This document shows, one piece after another, positions 47,706-57,095 of a stretch of DNA of 64,000 nucleotides. Made by a program: the position numbers and the translations under genes. The number at the start of each line of letters is the position of its first letter. The stretch's first letter is position 1. The notes under the pieces were generated by a model, which was not told the origin of the DNA, did not search any database, and saw only the letters and a program-made list of their open reading frames with translations. Source of the stretch: Limnohabitans sp. 2KL-51 (GTDB taxonomy: Bacteria; Pseudomonadota; Gammaproteobacteria; Burkholderiales; Burkholderiaceae_C); assembly GCF_003063645.1 (NCBI RefSeq), contig NZ_NESJ01000008.1:142028-206027 (forward strand), given 5' to 3'.

Positions 47706-48500
47706 ATGAAAACCTACATTTTGAATTTGCCTTCAGCATTGGAGCGCCGGAAGTTTCAGGCCCAACAAGCAACGCACTTGGGCCTGGATGCATTGTTCAT
47801 CGATGCGCAAACTCCAGCTGACATTCCGGATGCGTTTTTTCAGGCCCACGCGTTTTCCTGGGAGCGCCCCATCAAAATCACCGAAGTGGCCTGTTTCATG
47901 AGTCACCACCAAGTGTGGCAACAGATTGCCGACAGCCACGAACCCGCCCTGGTACTGGAAGACGACGCCATCCTGGCGCTCAACACGCCTGCGCTGCTGA
48001 AGGTCTTGGGTTTGCTGGAGGGCGTGGACCATGTTTCACTCGAAACCCGGCAACGCCAAAAACTGCTGGGTCGAAGCTTCAAATCTATTGATGGGCTAAA
48101 TGCCTGTTTGCGCCCATTACTGCAAGACCGCACGGGTGCCGCAGCCTACGTGCTTTGGCCTGCTGGTGCACGCGTCTTGTTGGACAAATTCGCGCAGCAA
48201 GGCATGGGCTTGGCCGATGCGTTCATCTCGAGCTCCTACCGGCTGAAATCTTGGCAAACAGTTCCAGCATTTGCCATACAGGCGGACATGGCCTCGGCGT
48301 ACGGCGTTTTTTGCCCCATCGTGCCCGACTCCCTGATTGCCCGCGAGAAAGTGCCCAGCCCCCTCACCCGGAGCGGTTGGCACGACCTGCAATTCAAATG
48401 GCGCAGAATGGGCGCTCAACTGCGCTTGGCCGCTAGGTATCTGAGTTGTTTTTGCTGGGCCCGCCGACAAGAGGTCGGCATTGACCCACAGCAGTTCTGA
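47706..48500 (+). CDS. GT25-family LPS glycosyltransferase
   Basis: A 264-residue GT25 protein starting MKTYILNLPSALERRKFQ at 47706. Conserved segments are the CFMSHHQVWQQI and the DxD-type ALVLEDDAIL. The family adds galactose or other sugars in LPS core synthesis. It is the only plus-strand gene in the LPS block and ends one base before the convergent neighbour's stop. Confidence 0.87.
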   Translation: MKTYILNLPSALERRKFQAQQATHLGLDALFIDAQTPADIPDAFFQAHAFSWERPIKITEVACFMSHHQVWQQIADSHEPALVLEDDAILALNTPALLKVLGLLEGVDHVSLETRQRQKLLGRSFKSIDGLNACLRPLLQDRTGAAAYVLWPAGARVLLDKFAQQGMGLADAFISSSYRLKSWQTVPAFAIQADMASAYGVFCPIVPDSLIAREKVPSPLTRSGWHDLQFKWRRMGAQLRLAARYLSCFCWARRQEVGIDPQQF

Positions 48501-48501
48501 A

Positions 48502-49416
48502 TCAGCGATGCCAAAGGCGCCGCCACAAAAGCTCGAGCTTGTTCAAAATCAACGGCAACCAGCGGGTGCGGTAGGCATTGAACTTGTAGGGCTTGCGCAC
48601 CGTTGGATCGACGGTATCAACGAAGTCTTCGGCAAAGGGGTATACGCCCAAATCCCTTTGCGCGAATGCCAACAAAGCCTGTGGGCTCAGGTCCTGAAAA
48701 GACTTGACCTGGTTGCCCGACATTCTGACGGCCAACTTGGCCCCAAAAGTGAGCACGCGGCCGCGGTAAGCGGGCTCTTCGGGGACGTAAAAAACCCAAG
48801 GATCTGCCACCTGAACCATGTCACCAAAAAGCTGGTCCGCCAGTGCCCCATTGGCCTCTTCCGATGCCGCAAACCGCCAACCACTTTGACGCAAACGTGC
48901 CACATGCAGCACAGCGATATCGGCATACTTCTGAGGCACTTTACCCGTTTCATTGGGGTCAGCGAACCAGCGATAACAGCGCAACCCGGCATCGGGTTGG
49001 TAGCGCTGCTGGAAATAGGCTCTTTTGCTGCCCTTCAAAAACAAGGGGCTGATGAACACCGTTGACGGACTTTGATCGAATACCTGGTGAATCCTTGACA
49101 GGTCTTCTTGTGCGAAAGGCCTCACTACCTGCAGGTCGTCTTGCAACATGAGCAGGTAATCGGCCTGCGTTGCGTCCAAAGCGGCTTGCATGTTGTAGTA
49201 ATAGCCCCCATGGCGATCCGCGTCCGTTGACTTCATGTGCAGCACGTGCTCACCCAGGCTTTGCAAATACGCCACGGTGTCTGGCTCATCGCTCCCGTCG
49301 TCATAGACCGTCCAGCCGATCCCGGGCATGTTGCGCTGCAAAGAGTCAACGCAATTTTTCAAGTAGGCCCCACGGTTGTAGGAAAAAATGGCGACGTCCA
49401 GGCTAGGTAGGCTCAT
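48502..49416 (-). CDS. GT2-like glycosyltransferase (GT-A fold)
   Basis: A 304-residue protein. The GT-A start VAIFSYNRGAYLKNCVDSL, TVYDDGSDEPDTVAYL and LLMLQDDLQVV (DDL acidic motif) fit family 2-type transferases. The C-terminal half is less typical, with WVFYVPEEPAYRGRV. The sugar is unknown. It is the last gene of the five-gene minus-strand LPS operon. Confidence 0.8.
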   Translation of the reverse strand: MSLPSLDVAIFSYNRGAYLKNCVDSLQRNMPGIGWTVYDDGSDEPDTVAYLQSLGEHVLHMKSTDADRHGGYYYNMQAALDATQADYLLMLQDDLQVVRPFAQEDLSRIHQVFDQSPSTVFISPLFLKGSKRAYFQQRYQPDAGLRCYRWFADPNETGKVPQKYADIAVLHVARLRQSGWRFAASEEANGALADQLFGDMVQVADPWVFYVPEEPAYRGRVLTFGAKLAVRMSGNQVKSFQDLSPQALLAFAQRDLGVYPFAEDFVDTVDPTVRKPYKFNAYRTRWLPLILNKLELLWRRLWHR

Positions 49417-50426
49417 GTCGGCAAACCGTTCGTGTTCAAGCCCATGGCATTCAGGAAAGCAAGCATGTCGTTGCGCTCTTGCGCATCAGAGTAAGTGTCG
49501 GCCAACGCACGAATGGTCGTCATGGGCAGGACAAACTGCCCGGCTTGGTCGATGGCCTGCACTTTGGCAAGAACCCGCTGGGCAAACCCGACAACATCGC
49601 CCGAGGCGACTTCTTCAAAGATTTCCGGCCTCCAGTATTCCTTGGCACCCTGACCTGTGTAACCAATCACTTGATTGCCGCTGAGTGCGGCTTCCAGAGG
49701 GGGCAAGGGACAGCCTTCAAAATGGCTGAAGGCCATGAAGATTTTTGACCGTTTGAGCAATGCCGCGACCTGCTCCTCATTCATGCCATCGATCGGCACT
49801 ATTTTCCAATGCGCGGGCAAATGGTGGCGCAGAAAAAACAAGACTTTGGACGAATGGTCAGCCAGCTTGCGCGGCATGTAAGTGATGATGTTTTCCTTGG
49901 ACTGGTCGGGCCAAAACCGCTGTGCATCTACTGAATAATGAACGCGCAGTATTTTGTTCTCGACACCAGGAAACGCCAGCGCCACGCAGCGGCTGGCATC
50001 GTCTGATATGGTCAAGATGCACCGGGCCGATTGGTAGGCCCGATCGAGATCTGCAGGTTGTCCTTTGGTAATGTAGTAGCCGTTTTGCACATAGATGGCA
50101 TAGCTCACCCCCATGTTCGCCAATTGCGTGCCGTACTTGCGCGCCCAAAGCTCGGGGATCACCACCATGTGCCTCTGGGCATCAAATACCCCCGTCAAAT
50201 TGGAAAAAGAAGGTTTTCCCATCCATCTCAGTTTGAAAAATGCCTTCTTCAAAGGCACCTGCGAATCAAACCACCGTACACGGAAAAACCAAGTATTTGG
50301 ATGCATCACCGCCGCAGAAAAACCAGCCGATTTACCCAGCTGATGAATCAATTCAACTTGTCTGTAAATGACTTTGACCCCACCGATGGCTTTTTTGATG
50401 GCAGGACACAAAAAGATCAGTTCCAT
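49413..50426 (-). CDS. Glycosyltransferase (GT-B, family 4-like)
   Basis: A 337-residue GT-B transferase. The acceptor domain starts LIFLCPAIKKAIGGVKVIYR. The donor domain has MPRKLADHSSKVLFFL and the SHFEGCPLPPLEAALSG motif. It overlaps its upstream neighbour by 10 bases and its downstream neighbour by four, so it is part of the coupled LPS operon. Confidence 0.82.
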   Translation of the reverse strand: MELIFLCPAIKKAIGGVKVIYRQVELIHQLGKSAGFSAAVMHPNTWFFRVRWFDSQVPLKKAFFKLRWMGKPSFSNLTGVFDAQRHMVVIPELWARKYGTQLANMGVSYAIYVQNGYYITKGQPADLDRAYQSARCILTISDDASRCVALAFPGVENKILRVHYSVDAQRFWPDQSKENIITYMPRKLADHSSKVLFFLRHHLPAHWKIVPIDGMNEEQVAALLKRSKIFMAFSHFEGCPLPPLEAALSGNQVIGYTGQGAKEYWRPEIFEEVASGDVVGFAQRVLAKVQAIDQAGQFVLPMTTIRALADTYSDAQERNDMLAFLNAMGLNTNGLPT

Positions 50427-51688
50427 GCTGACTCCTTGTTTTCTTTGGTGGCCAAAATGATCAGCCCCAAGAGCATCACCGACATGGCACAGAAAAAGTA
50501 TCGAAAGGCATTGCGCCCCAACGCATTCACTGTCAAACCGAATTCAAAATACAGCGCCACCAGCAGCATGCCCAACAAGGCGTAGACAAATGCCTTTGCT
50601 CCCTGCTTTTGATAAAGCCAAAATCCGGCGAACACACCCCCGTACAAAGCCAACACAGACAAAACGCCGACCATGCCGGACACTGCCGCATAGTGCAGCA
50701 GGTCATTTTCAAAAACTGGCGCGACGCCGACAGGCACATTAAATGGTTTCAAATGTTCTGCGAGCATGGCCAAAGCGCCCCCGCCAGACCAGCCAAGAAT
50801 GGGACGCTGCGTAAACAGCTCTAGGGCATATGACCACAACTCCAGTCGAATGCTGACCGACCAATCGGTGACCTGACCTGTCTCAAACCAGAGAAGAATC
50901 TTGCCCCAGACGCCTTCAAGCCGTCCTCGAACCAAGTCCTCAGGGGCCAGCCACACGCCCTTTGCCACCAATGCCGAGATCAATGCAACACCCAGGAATC
51001 GCCAAATGACCGGTTTACCCGCCGTGACTCTCCAAACAAACACCAACAAGACCATGATGATCGACAACCAGCCCCCCTTGGAGCCGCTGAGCAAAGAGCC
51101 CCACACGCCCATGGCAGCGCCGCATGACAAAAAAATCCGCATCCAGAGCTGGTTTTTGGATTGCTCGAAATACAACACCCCAAACAAGGCAATGCAGGCC
51201 AGCACCACCGACAGATCACCAAAAATGATCGGGTGGCTCATGGCCCCCATGGCACGCCCCGTCAACAGAACCAAACTTTGATAACTGGCCAATGCCCCAG
51301 CCAGCACCGCAGCTGTCGCCGCACCCATCCACAAAACAGCAGGCTGCAAGCGGGCTTTGAGCACACCATGCAACATCAGGGGTGCCAACAAAAAAGGGAT
51401 GTAAGCCTCGTAATGGCCAGGTCTGTAGTCGTACCAAATCCCCAGGAAAAAGCCCACCCCCACAAAAATGGCGAAGCCCATGGCCATGATGCGCAACGCA
51501 GGACTTTCCCAGAGCATGGCCAGATCAGTGCCCAAGTCCCGGCACGACCACAAACCCATGCCAGCCAAACACAATGCCAACAGCATGGGCCCCCCTGGCG
51601 TGACCAAGACCCCAGACAGAAAGGCAAAAACCAAGCCGTTTTGAATGCGCTCTTGCCGCGTCAACGAAGCCATGTCAATGTGCAACAT
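50417..51688 (-). CDS. O-antigen ligase/polymerase-like membrane protein
   Basis: A 423-residue protein with about ten to twelve hydrophobic helices. The large central loop carries MSHPIIFGDLSVVLACIALF, LSGSKGGWLSII and RPILGWSGGGALAML followed by ENDLLHYAAVSG, the arginine/histidine pattern of the Wzy_C/WaaL family. It could ligate O-antigen to the core or polymerise repeats; sequence alone cannot tell which. Confidence 0.82.
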   Translation of the reverse strand: MLHIDMASLTRQERIQNGLVFAFLSGVLVTPGGPMLLALCLAGMGLWSCRDLGTDLAMLWESPALRIMAMGFAIFVGVGFFLGIWYDYRPGHYEAYIPFLLAPLMLHGVLKARLQPAVLWMGAATAAVLAGALASYQSLVLLTGRAMGAMSHPIIFGDLSVVLACIALFGVLYFEQSKNQLWMRIFLSCGAAMGVWGSLLSGSKGGWLSIIMVLLVFVWRVTAGKPVIWRFLGVALISALVAKGVWLAPEDLVRGRLEGVWGKILLWFETGQVTDWSVSIRLELWSYALELFTQRPILGWSGGGALAMLAEHLKPFNVPVGVAPVFENDLLHYAAVSGMVGVLSVLALYGGVFAGFWLYQKQGAKAFVYALLGMLLVALYFEFGLTVNALGRNAFRYFFCAMSVMLLGLIILATKENKESAWN

Positions 51689-52550
51689 GGGGTGTCCAGC
51701 GCATCAAACCCATCCACCGACCCCACATACGGCAAAGGCGTTTGGGTGAAAACAACAACGCCCTGAGCGGCAATGCCAAACCGGTGCTCCACAGCAAGCG
51801 GCGTCGCTGCACCAGGGCTTGCGCCAGCGTGCCGTGTTTTTGCTCAAAAATGAGCTTGGACTGGGCATGGTGGAATCCGCGCACGTACTCACTTTTCCAG
51901 GGTGCACGCCCCTTCACGGAACCCCGCGAGCGGTGCAAGGCCTGGATGGACGGCACCACCACCATGGGCAATCGGGCCTTGAAAAGACGCAGGCACAGGT
52001 CATCGTCTTCGTAATAAAGGAAGAAGTTTTCGTCAAACAATCCGACAGAGGCGAACCGATCCATGCGAAACAACATGGCCGCACCACACACAAAACCGAC
52101 ACACGCTGGGCCATCGGCAGCTGGCCCCCGAGATGCCCACGAAGTGTTCGGCCAGCGGTAATTGACTTCGGCTTGACCCATAGGTCCCACCAGTTGTGGT
52201 GCCAATAAGGCGGCTTCAGGCATTTCTTGCGCCACATCCATTAGCCCCAGCAAGGCCTCTGCTGTGATTTCACAGTCGGGGTTGAGCAAAAAAGCAAACG
52301 GCGTGCTGACCCGCGTCAAAGCGCGGTTGTTGGCAGCGCCAAAGCCCAAGTTCAAGGGGTGCAACAACACTTGGGCCTGAGGCCACAGGTCACGGGCCTG
52401 CTCGGGTGTGCCATCGTTGCTGGCATTGTCTGAAATGATGACGTGTGGGCAGTGCTGCAACAGGGCATTCAAACCCTCCAGGCAATGGGCACTGTGGTGG
52501 GTCACCACCACCACCGTCACATGTTCCAGGCCAAACACGGGCATGCTCAA
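51675..52550 (-). CDS. GT2-family glycosyltransferase (rhamnosyltransferase-like)
   Basis: A 291-residue GT-A enzyme. The N-terminal VTVVVVTHHSAHCLEGLNAL, the VIISDNASNDGTPE motif, FLLNPDCEITAEAL (nucleotide-binding acidic motif) and LYYEDDDLCLRLFKAR are all typical of dTDP-rhamnosyltransferases such as WbbL. It overlaps the pmm gene by four bases and the ligase gene by 14. Confidence 0.87.
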   Translation of the reverse strand: MSMPVFGLEHVTVVVVTHHSAHCLEGLNALLQHCPHVIISDNASNDGTPEQARDLWPQAQVLLHPLNLGFGAANNRALTRVSTPFAFLLNPDCEITAEALLGLMDVAQEMPEAALLAPQLVGPMGQAEVNYRWPNTSWASRGPAADGPACVGFVCGAAMLFRMDRFASVGLFDENFFLYYEDDDLCLRLFKARLPMVVVPSIQALHRSRGSVKGRAPWKSEYVRGFHHAQSKLIFEQKHGTLAQALVQRRRLLWSTGLALPLRALLFSPKRLCRMWGRWMGLMRWTPHVAH

Positions 52551-53950
52551 TGCGCCGCAGCTTGAATTTGCGCATCGGGCTTGACCGTGCGCAGCAGCGC
52601 GAGCATCTCGGCCTCGATTCGGTGCAACGCAGCTTCGGTCTGACCCTCAAAGCGCAACACCAGCACCGGTGTGGTGTTGGAGGCGCGGATCAGGCCAAAG
52701 CCGTCGGGCCAATCGACACGCAAGCCGTCGATGGCGCAAACCTGGGCTGGCACCTTGAATGCATCGCCCGCCAGCCCCTGCAAAGCCCGGGTCACGTTGT
52801 GTGGCTCACCTTCGGTGCAGGCCACATTCAGCTCGGGCGTGCTGAAACTGGTGGGCAAGGCATTCAGTACCACGTTGGCATCGGGGGATTGGCTGACGAT
52901 TTCGAGCAAGCGGCAACCGGCGTAGGTGCCGTCGTCAAAACCGTACCAGCGCTCTTTGAAAAAAATGTGGCCACTCATCTCGCCGCCCAGGGGGGCCTGC
53001 CCGCCTTCGGCCTCAATCGCCTTCATCTTGGCCTTGATGAGCGAGTGACCGGTTTTGTACATCAGCGGCTTGCCGCCTGCGGCCTCGATGGCGGGGGCCA
53101 GGCGCTGGGAGCACTTCACGTCAAACAAAATGGTGCCTCCCGGCACGCGGCTGAGCACGTCTTGTGCAAACAGTTGCATCTGGCGGTCGGGGTAAATGTT
53201 TTTGCCGTCTTGGGTCACAATGCCCAATCGGTCGCCGTCACCGTCAAAGGCCAGGCCCAGCTCGGCGCCGCTGGTTTTCAGGGCCGCGATCAGGTCTTGC
53301 AGGTTTTCCGGCTTGCTGGGGTCAGGGTGGTGGTTGGGAAAGTTGCCGTCCACCTCGCTGAACAGCTCGATCACTTCGCAACCCAAAGCGCGGAAGATGC
53401 CGGGGGCCGAGGCACCCGCAATGCCATTGCCCGAGTCGATCACGATCTTCATCGGGCGCGACAACTTCACGTCGCTCACGATGCGCTGCGTGTAGTCGGC
53501 CAGAACGTCCAAATGCCTCACGCTGCCGCCATCCATCAGCTGCCAGGTTTCGTCTTCCATCATCTGGCGCAGACCCTGGATTTCGTCGCCATAAATGGCG
53601 CGGCCACCCAGCACCATCTTGAAACCGTTGTAGTCCTTGGGGTTGTGGCTGCCCGTCACCTGGATACCACTTTGGCAAGTGGTACTGGCCGCAAAGTAGA
53701 GCAAGGGCGTCGTGGCAAGACCGATGTCGATCACCTGCACGCCAGCAGCCAACAAACCACGAATCAGCGCGGCCGACAATGCAGGGCCACTCAGGCGGCC
53801 GTCGCGCCCCACAGCCACCATGCTTTGGCCTTGGGCCAGAGCGTGCGTGCCAAAGGCCTTGCCCAGGCCCTCGGCCACTTGTTCATTCAAGGTCGACGGC
53901 ACCACGCCGCGTATGTCGTAGGCTTTGAAAATCGTAGAGGTGACTTGCAT
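52547..53950 (-). CDS. Phosphomannomutase/phosphoglucomutase
   Basis: A 467-residue alpha-D-phosphohexomutase of the AlgC/ManB type. The phosphoserine Ser101 is in VTGSHNPKDYNG, the Mg2+ loop is DGDGDRLGIV, and the sugar-binding loop GGEMSGHIFF and phosphate-binding RASNTTPVLVLRFE are present. It makes mannose-1-P or glucose-1-P for LPS sugars and is first in the operon. A longer open frame upstream to 54652 runs into the divergent alkA gene and is not coding. Confidence 0.93.
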   Translation of the reverse strand: MQVTSTIFKAYDIRGVVPSTLNEQVAEGLGKAFGTHALAQGQSMVAVGRDGRLSGPALSAALIRGLLAAGVQVIDIGLATTPLLYFAASTTCQSGIQVTGSHNPKDYNGFKMVLGGRAIYGDEIQGLRQMMEDETWQLMDGGSVRHLDVLADYTQRIVSDVKLSRPMKIVIDSGNGIAGASAPGIFRALGCEVIELFSEVDGNFPNHHPDPSKPENLQDLIAALKTSGAELGLAFDGDGDRLGIVTQDGKNIYPDRQMQLFAQDVLSRVPGGTILFDVKCSQRLAPAIEAAGGKPLMYKTGHSLIKAKMKAIEAEGGQAPLGGEMSGHIFFKERWYGFDDGTYAGCRLLEIVSQSPDANVVLNALPTSFSTPELNVACTEGEPHNVTRALQGLAGDAFKVPAQVCAIDGLRVDWPDGFGLIRASNTTPVLVLRFEGQTEAALHRIEAEMLALLRTVKPDAQIQAAAH

Positions 53951-54106
53951 GGCGTCTGGGTTTCGTCTGGGTAGGAGAGGTTTCAGCCTGGCCGCTGGGA
54001 AGATCAGCGCGTTGTATTGTAGGTGCTGAGCCTCGCCAGCCAGCCGAAACCACAGGTCCGCAAACGGCACAACCCAAGCGTCCGTAAAGCGCCTTTTGTG
54101 GCTAAC

Positions 54107-55675
54107 ATGGCCTTCATGAAAAGCCATCAGCTGCATCCCCCACAAGTCCGGCCTGAATCGGCACAGGGCTTGGACAGGGATCGCTGCTACCAAGCTATGT
54201 CTGAAAGGGATGCCGCATGGGACGGTATTTTTTTCACTGGCGTCACCTCCACCGGCATTTATTGCCGCCCAGTCTGCCGGGTGAAACTGCCCCGCGCTAC
54301 AAATTGCCACTTTTTTGAAACACCAGCGCAAGCCGAGTCCCATGGGTTCAGGCCCTGTCTGCGTTGCCGCCCTGAGCTGGCCCCTGCGCGGCGCTTTTGG
54401 TCCACCACCGATGCGCAGGCCGTTGTGGCCGAATTTGCAGCCAAGCAGCTGCACATGGCCATCCACCACAGCCGCAAACCCCCGACGATGACCGCCTTGG
54501 CGGCGCAGCTGGGCGTGAGCGACCGGCACCTGCGCCGCATGTTCACGCTGCATTGGCAAGTCTCGCCGCTGCAATACCTGCAAACCCAACGCCTGCTGCG
54601 CGCCAAACAGTGGTTGCACGACAGCCCGATGTCCGTGGCCCAGGTGGCCCAAGCCAGTGGTTTTGGTTCGGCCCGGCGAATGTATGCGGCTTTTTCAAAG
54701 CGTTACCAACTCAGCCCTGGCCAACTGCGCCCAGCACGCACGCAGCGCCTTAACGCGTCGGAAAGTGGCACGCCATTGGCCCTGGTGCTGCACTACCGGC
54801 CGCCCTACCAGATCGCTGGGCTGTGGCAGTTTTTCAAAGACCGATCGCTGGAGGGCATGGAGATCTGGAGCAGCGAAGGTCCGCAAGCCGAGTGGCGCCG
54901 AACCGTGCGCTGGCCCCATGGCGCCAGCGTGATCAGCGGCTGGCTGGCGGTATGCTGGGACACCGTTCATCCGTGGGTCCATCTTCGCATCAGCCCCAAC
55001 TTGCTGCCCGTGCTGCCCGCTCTGGTGGCGCAGGTGCGGGACTGGCTGGACCTGGATGCAGAGCCGGCCGCCATCGCCCAGGTGCTTGAGCCCGCATTCC
55101 CACACGCCCTGGGCCAGCGCTTGCCGGGGGGCCTGGATGGGTTCGAGCTGGCCGTGCGCGCCATCCTGGGTCAGCAAATCACCGTCAAGGCCGCACGAAC
55201 CCTGGGGCAGCGCTTGGTCCATGCGTTGGGCACGCCTTGCGAAACACCCTGGCCTGAACTGAACCGAACCTTTCCCAGCCCGGCGTGCCTGGCGCTGGAT
55301 GAAAACGCCCCCCTCATGGGCAGCCTCGGGGTGGTGCGTCAACGGCAAAAAGCCATTCAGGCACTGGCTCAGGCCGTCGAATCGGGCGCGGTCCAGCTGA
55401 ATCCCCAAGCCCCACTGGAGGCCACTTTGCAGGCGCTGATGGCCTTGCCCGGCATCGGCCCCTGGACGGCGCATTACATCGCCATGCGCGCCTTGCGTTG
55501 GCTGGATGCCTGGCCCGTGCAGGATGTGGCCTTGCAATCCGCCTTGGGCGTGCGCCAAGACCCCCGCCCGACGAAGGCATTGGAACAACTCGGGCAGCAA
55601 TGGCGACCTTTTCGCAGCTACGCCCTGATTGCGGCTTGGCAGAGCCTGTCATCCTCACCCCACACACCACCATGA
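54107..55675 (+). CDS. Ada-AlkA fusion: methyl-sensing regulator with 3-methyladenine DNA glycosylase
   Basis: A 522-residue fusion. An N-terminal Ada zinc domain (Cys53, 57, 84, 87; GIYCRPVC and PCLRCRPE) and AraC HTH (residues about 100-205, LGVSDRHLRRMF) are joined to an AlkA glycosylase. The latter has the helix-hairpin-helix LPGIGPWTAHYIAMRAL and catalytic Asp in WPVQDVALQ. It senses methylphosphotriesters and removes alkylated bases. ATG 54107 or 54116 are both plausible. It overlaps ogt by four bases. Confidence 0.92.
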   Translation: MAFMKSHQLHPPQVRPESAQGLDRDRCYQAMSERDAAWDGIFFTGVTSTGIYCRPVCRVKLPRATNCHFFETPAQAESHGFRPCLRCRPELAPARRFWSTTDAQAVVAEFAAKQLHMAIHHSRKPPTMTALAAQLGVSDRHLRRMFTLHWQVSPLQYLQTQRLLRAKQWLHDSPMSVAQVAQASGFGSARRMYAAFSKRYQLSPGQLRPARTQRLNASESGTPLALVLHYRPPYQIAGLWQFFKDRSLEGMEIWSSEGPQAEWRRTVRWPHGASVISGWLAVCWDTVHPWVHLRISPNLLPVLPALVAQVRDWLDLDAEPAAIAQVLEPAFPHALGQRLPGGLDGFELAVRAILGQQITVKAARTLGQRLVHALGTPCETPWPELNRTFPSPACLALDENAPLMGSLGVVRQRQKAIQALAQAVESGAVQLNPQAPLEATLQALMALPGIGPWTAHYIAMRALRWLDAWPVQDVALQSALGVRQDPRPTKALEQLGQQWRPFRSYALIAAWQSLSSSPHTPP

Positions 55676-56202
55676 AAACCATCTCCACGCAACCACTGAA
55701 CGGCCCTTTGGGGCCCATGATCCTGGCCGCATCGCCGCAAGGCCTGTGCGGCGTGTGGTTTGAAGGCCAACGCCACGGCCCAACAGAGGCCCGAATGCAA
55801 AGCTGGACGTCCGACAGCGCACACACGCTGCTGCAAAACGCCGAGCAACAACTGCAGGCCTACTTTGCCGGCGATTTGACGGCGTTTGATGTGCCTTTGG
55901 ACCTGTCGGCAGGCACGCCATTTCAACAATCGGTCTGGCGCGTTTTACTGTCCATCCCCTCTGGCGCGCATCAAAGCTATGGCTTTGTGGCCGGTCAATT
56001 GAACAACCCTCAGGCTGTTCGTGCCGTCGGCGCGGCCGTGGGGCGCAATCCGCTGAGTATCATCGTGCCTTGCCACCGCGTGCTGGGTGCCGGTGGCCAA
56101 CTCACGGGTTATGCAGGCGGGCTGTGGCGCAAACAGGCGCTGCTCAAACTGGAAGGCCACCCGCTCGCCCTGACATCGACTGTTCCCCTCTTTCCTGAAT
56201 GA
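55672..56202 (+). CDS. ogt: Methylated-DNA-[protein]-cysteine S-methyltransferase
   Basis: A 176-residue O6-alkylguanine-DNA alkyltransferase with the active-site motif IVPCHRV (Cys134) and the DNA-binding segment GTPFQQSVWRVL. It accepts an alkyl group irreversibly. It is translationally coupled to the Ada-AlkA gene and, by the same four-base overlap, to the EamA gene downstream, so alkylation repair appears as one operon. Confidence 0.95.
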   Translation: MKTISTQPLNGPLGPMILAASPQGLCGVWFEGQRHGPTEARMQSWTSDSAHTLLQNAEQQLQAYFAGDLTAFDVPLDLSAGTPFQQSVWRVLLSIPSGAHQSYGFVAGQLNNPQAVRAVGAAVGRNPLSIIVPCHRVLGAGGQLTGYAGGLWRKQALLKLEGHPLALTSTVPLFPE

Positions 56203-57095
56203 CCTCTTCTCACGCCAAAGGCTGGCTGGCCGACTTTCTGATCCTGGCCGCCATTTGGGGTTCGTCCTTTTTGTTCATGCGCATAGCGGCCGTCGAATTG
56301 GGCCCCCTGCCCACAGCCGCCATCCGGGTGGCCATTGCCGCGATTTTTTTGCTGCCGATCATGCTGGCCAAAGGCCACTGGGCGCAATTGCGCAGGCATT
56401 GGAAGCCGGTGCTCTTTGTCGGGGCGCTCAACAGCGGCGTCCCCTTTGCCTTGTATGCCTTTGCAGTCCTGCACATCACCACGGGTTTTTCCTCCATCCT
56501 GAACGCGACGGTGCCCTTGTTTGGCGCGGTTGTCGCCTGGATTTGGCTGGGGGACAAACCAACCCTCTCGCGGATCGTGGGCCTGGCCATCGGCTTTGGG
56601 GGCGTGCTGCTGCTGGCCGGGGGCCAAGCGAGCTTCAAGCCCAACGACTCGGGCATTGCCCCTGCATGGGCAGTCGCCGCTTGTCTGGCCGCGACCACCT
56701 GTTATGCATTGGCCGCGAGTTTCACCAAAAAACACATTCCCAGCCTGCCCCCGCTGGTCACCGCCACCGGCAGCCAGATCGGGGCCACTTTGGTGCTGGC
56801 GTTGCCCGCGCTGTGGTATTGCCCTGATCACATGCCGAGCGCCTCGGTCTGGTGGTCCTTGCTGGTGGTGGGGGTCTTGTGCACCGGCGTGGCCTACATC
56901 CTGTACTTCAAGCTGATCGAAAACTCGGGGCCTGCACGGGCGCTGACCGTCACCTTTTTGGTGCCGGTGTTTGCCATCGCTTACGGTGTGCTTTTTTTGG
57001 GCGAGCGCGTGACGGCCTGGATGCTGCTGTGCGGCGCGGTGATTTTGCTCGGGACTTCGCTCTCCAGCGGCTTGATCAAGCTGCCGGGACGTTGA
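56199..57095 (+). CDS. EamA/DMT-family transporter
   Basis: A 298-residue protein with ten hydrophobic helices in two EamA repeats (WGSSFLFMRIAAVELGPLPT, then the second-half FLVPVFAIAYGVLFLGERV). The family exports metabolites. The substrate is unknown. Its 3' end overlaps the convergent RlmN-like gene by 20 bases. Confidence 0.88.
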   Translation: MTSSHAKGWLADFLILAAIWGSSFLFMRIAAVELGPLPTAAIRVAIAAIFLLPIMLAKGHWAQLRRHWKPVLFVGALNSGVPFALYAFAVLHITTGFSSILNATVPLFGAVVAWIWLGDKPTLSRIVGLAIGFGGVLLLAGGQASFKPNDSGIAPAWAVAACLAATTCYALAASFTKKHIPSLPPLVTATGSQIGATLVLALPALWYCPDHMPSASVWWSLLVVGVLCTGVAYILYFKLIENSGPARALTVTFLVPVFAIAYGVLFLGERVTAWMLLCGAVILLGTSLSSGLIKLPGR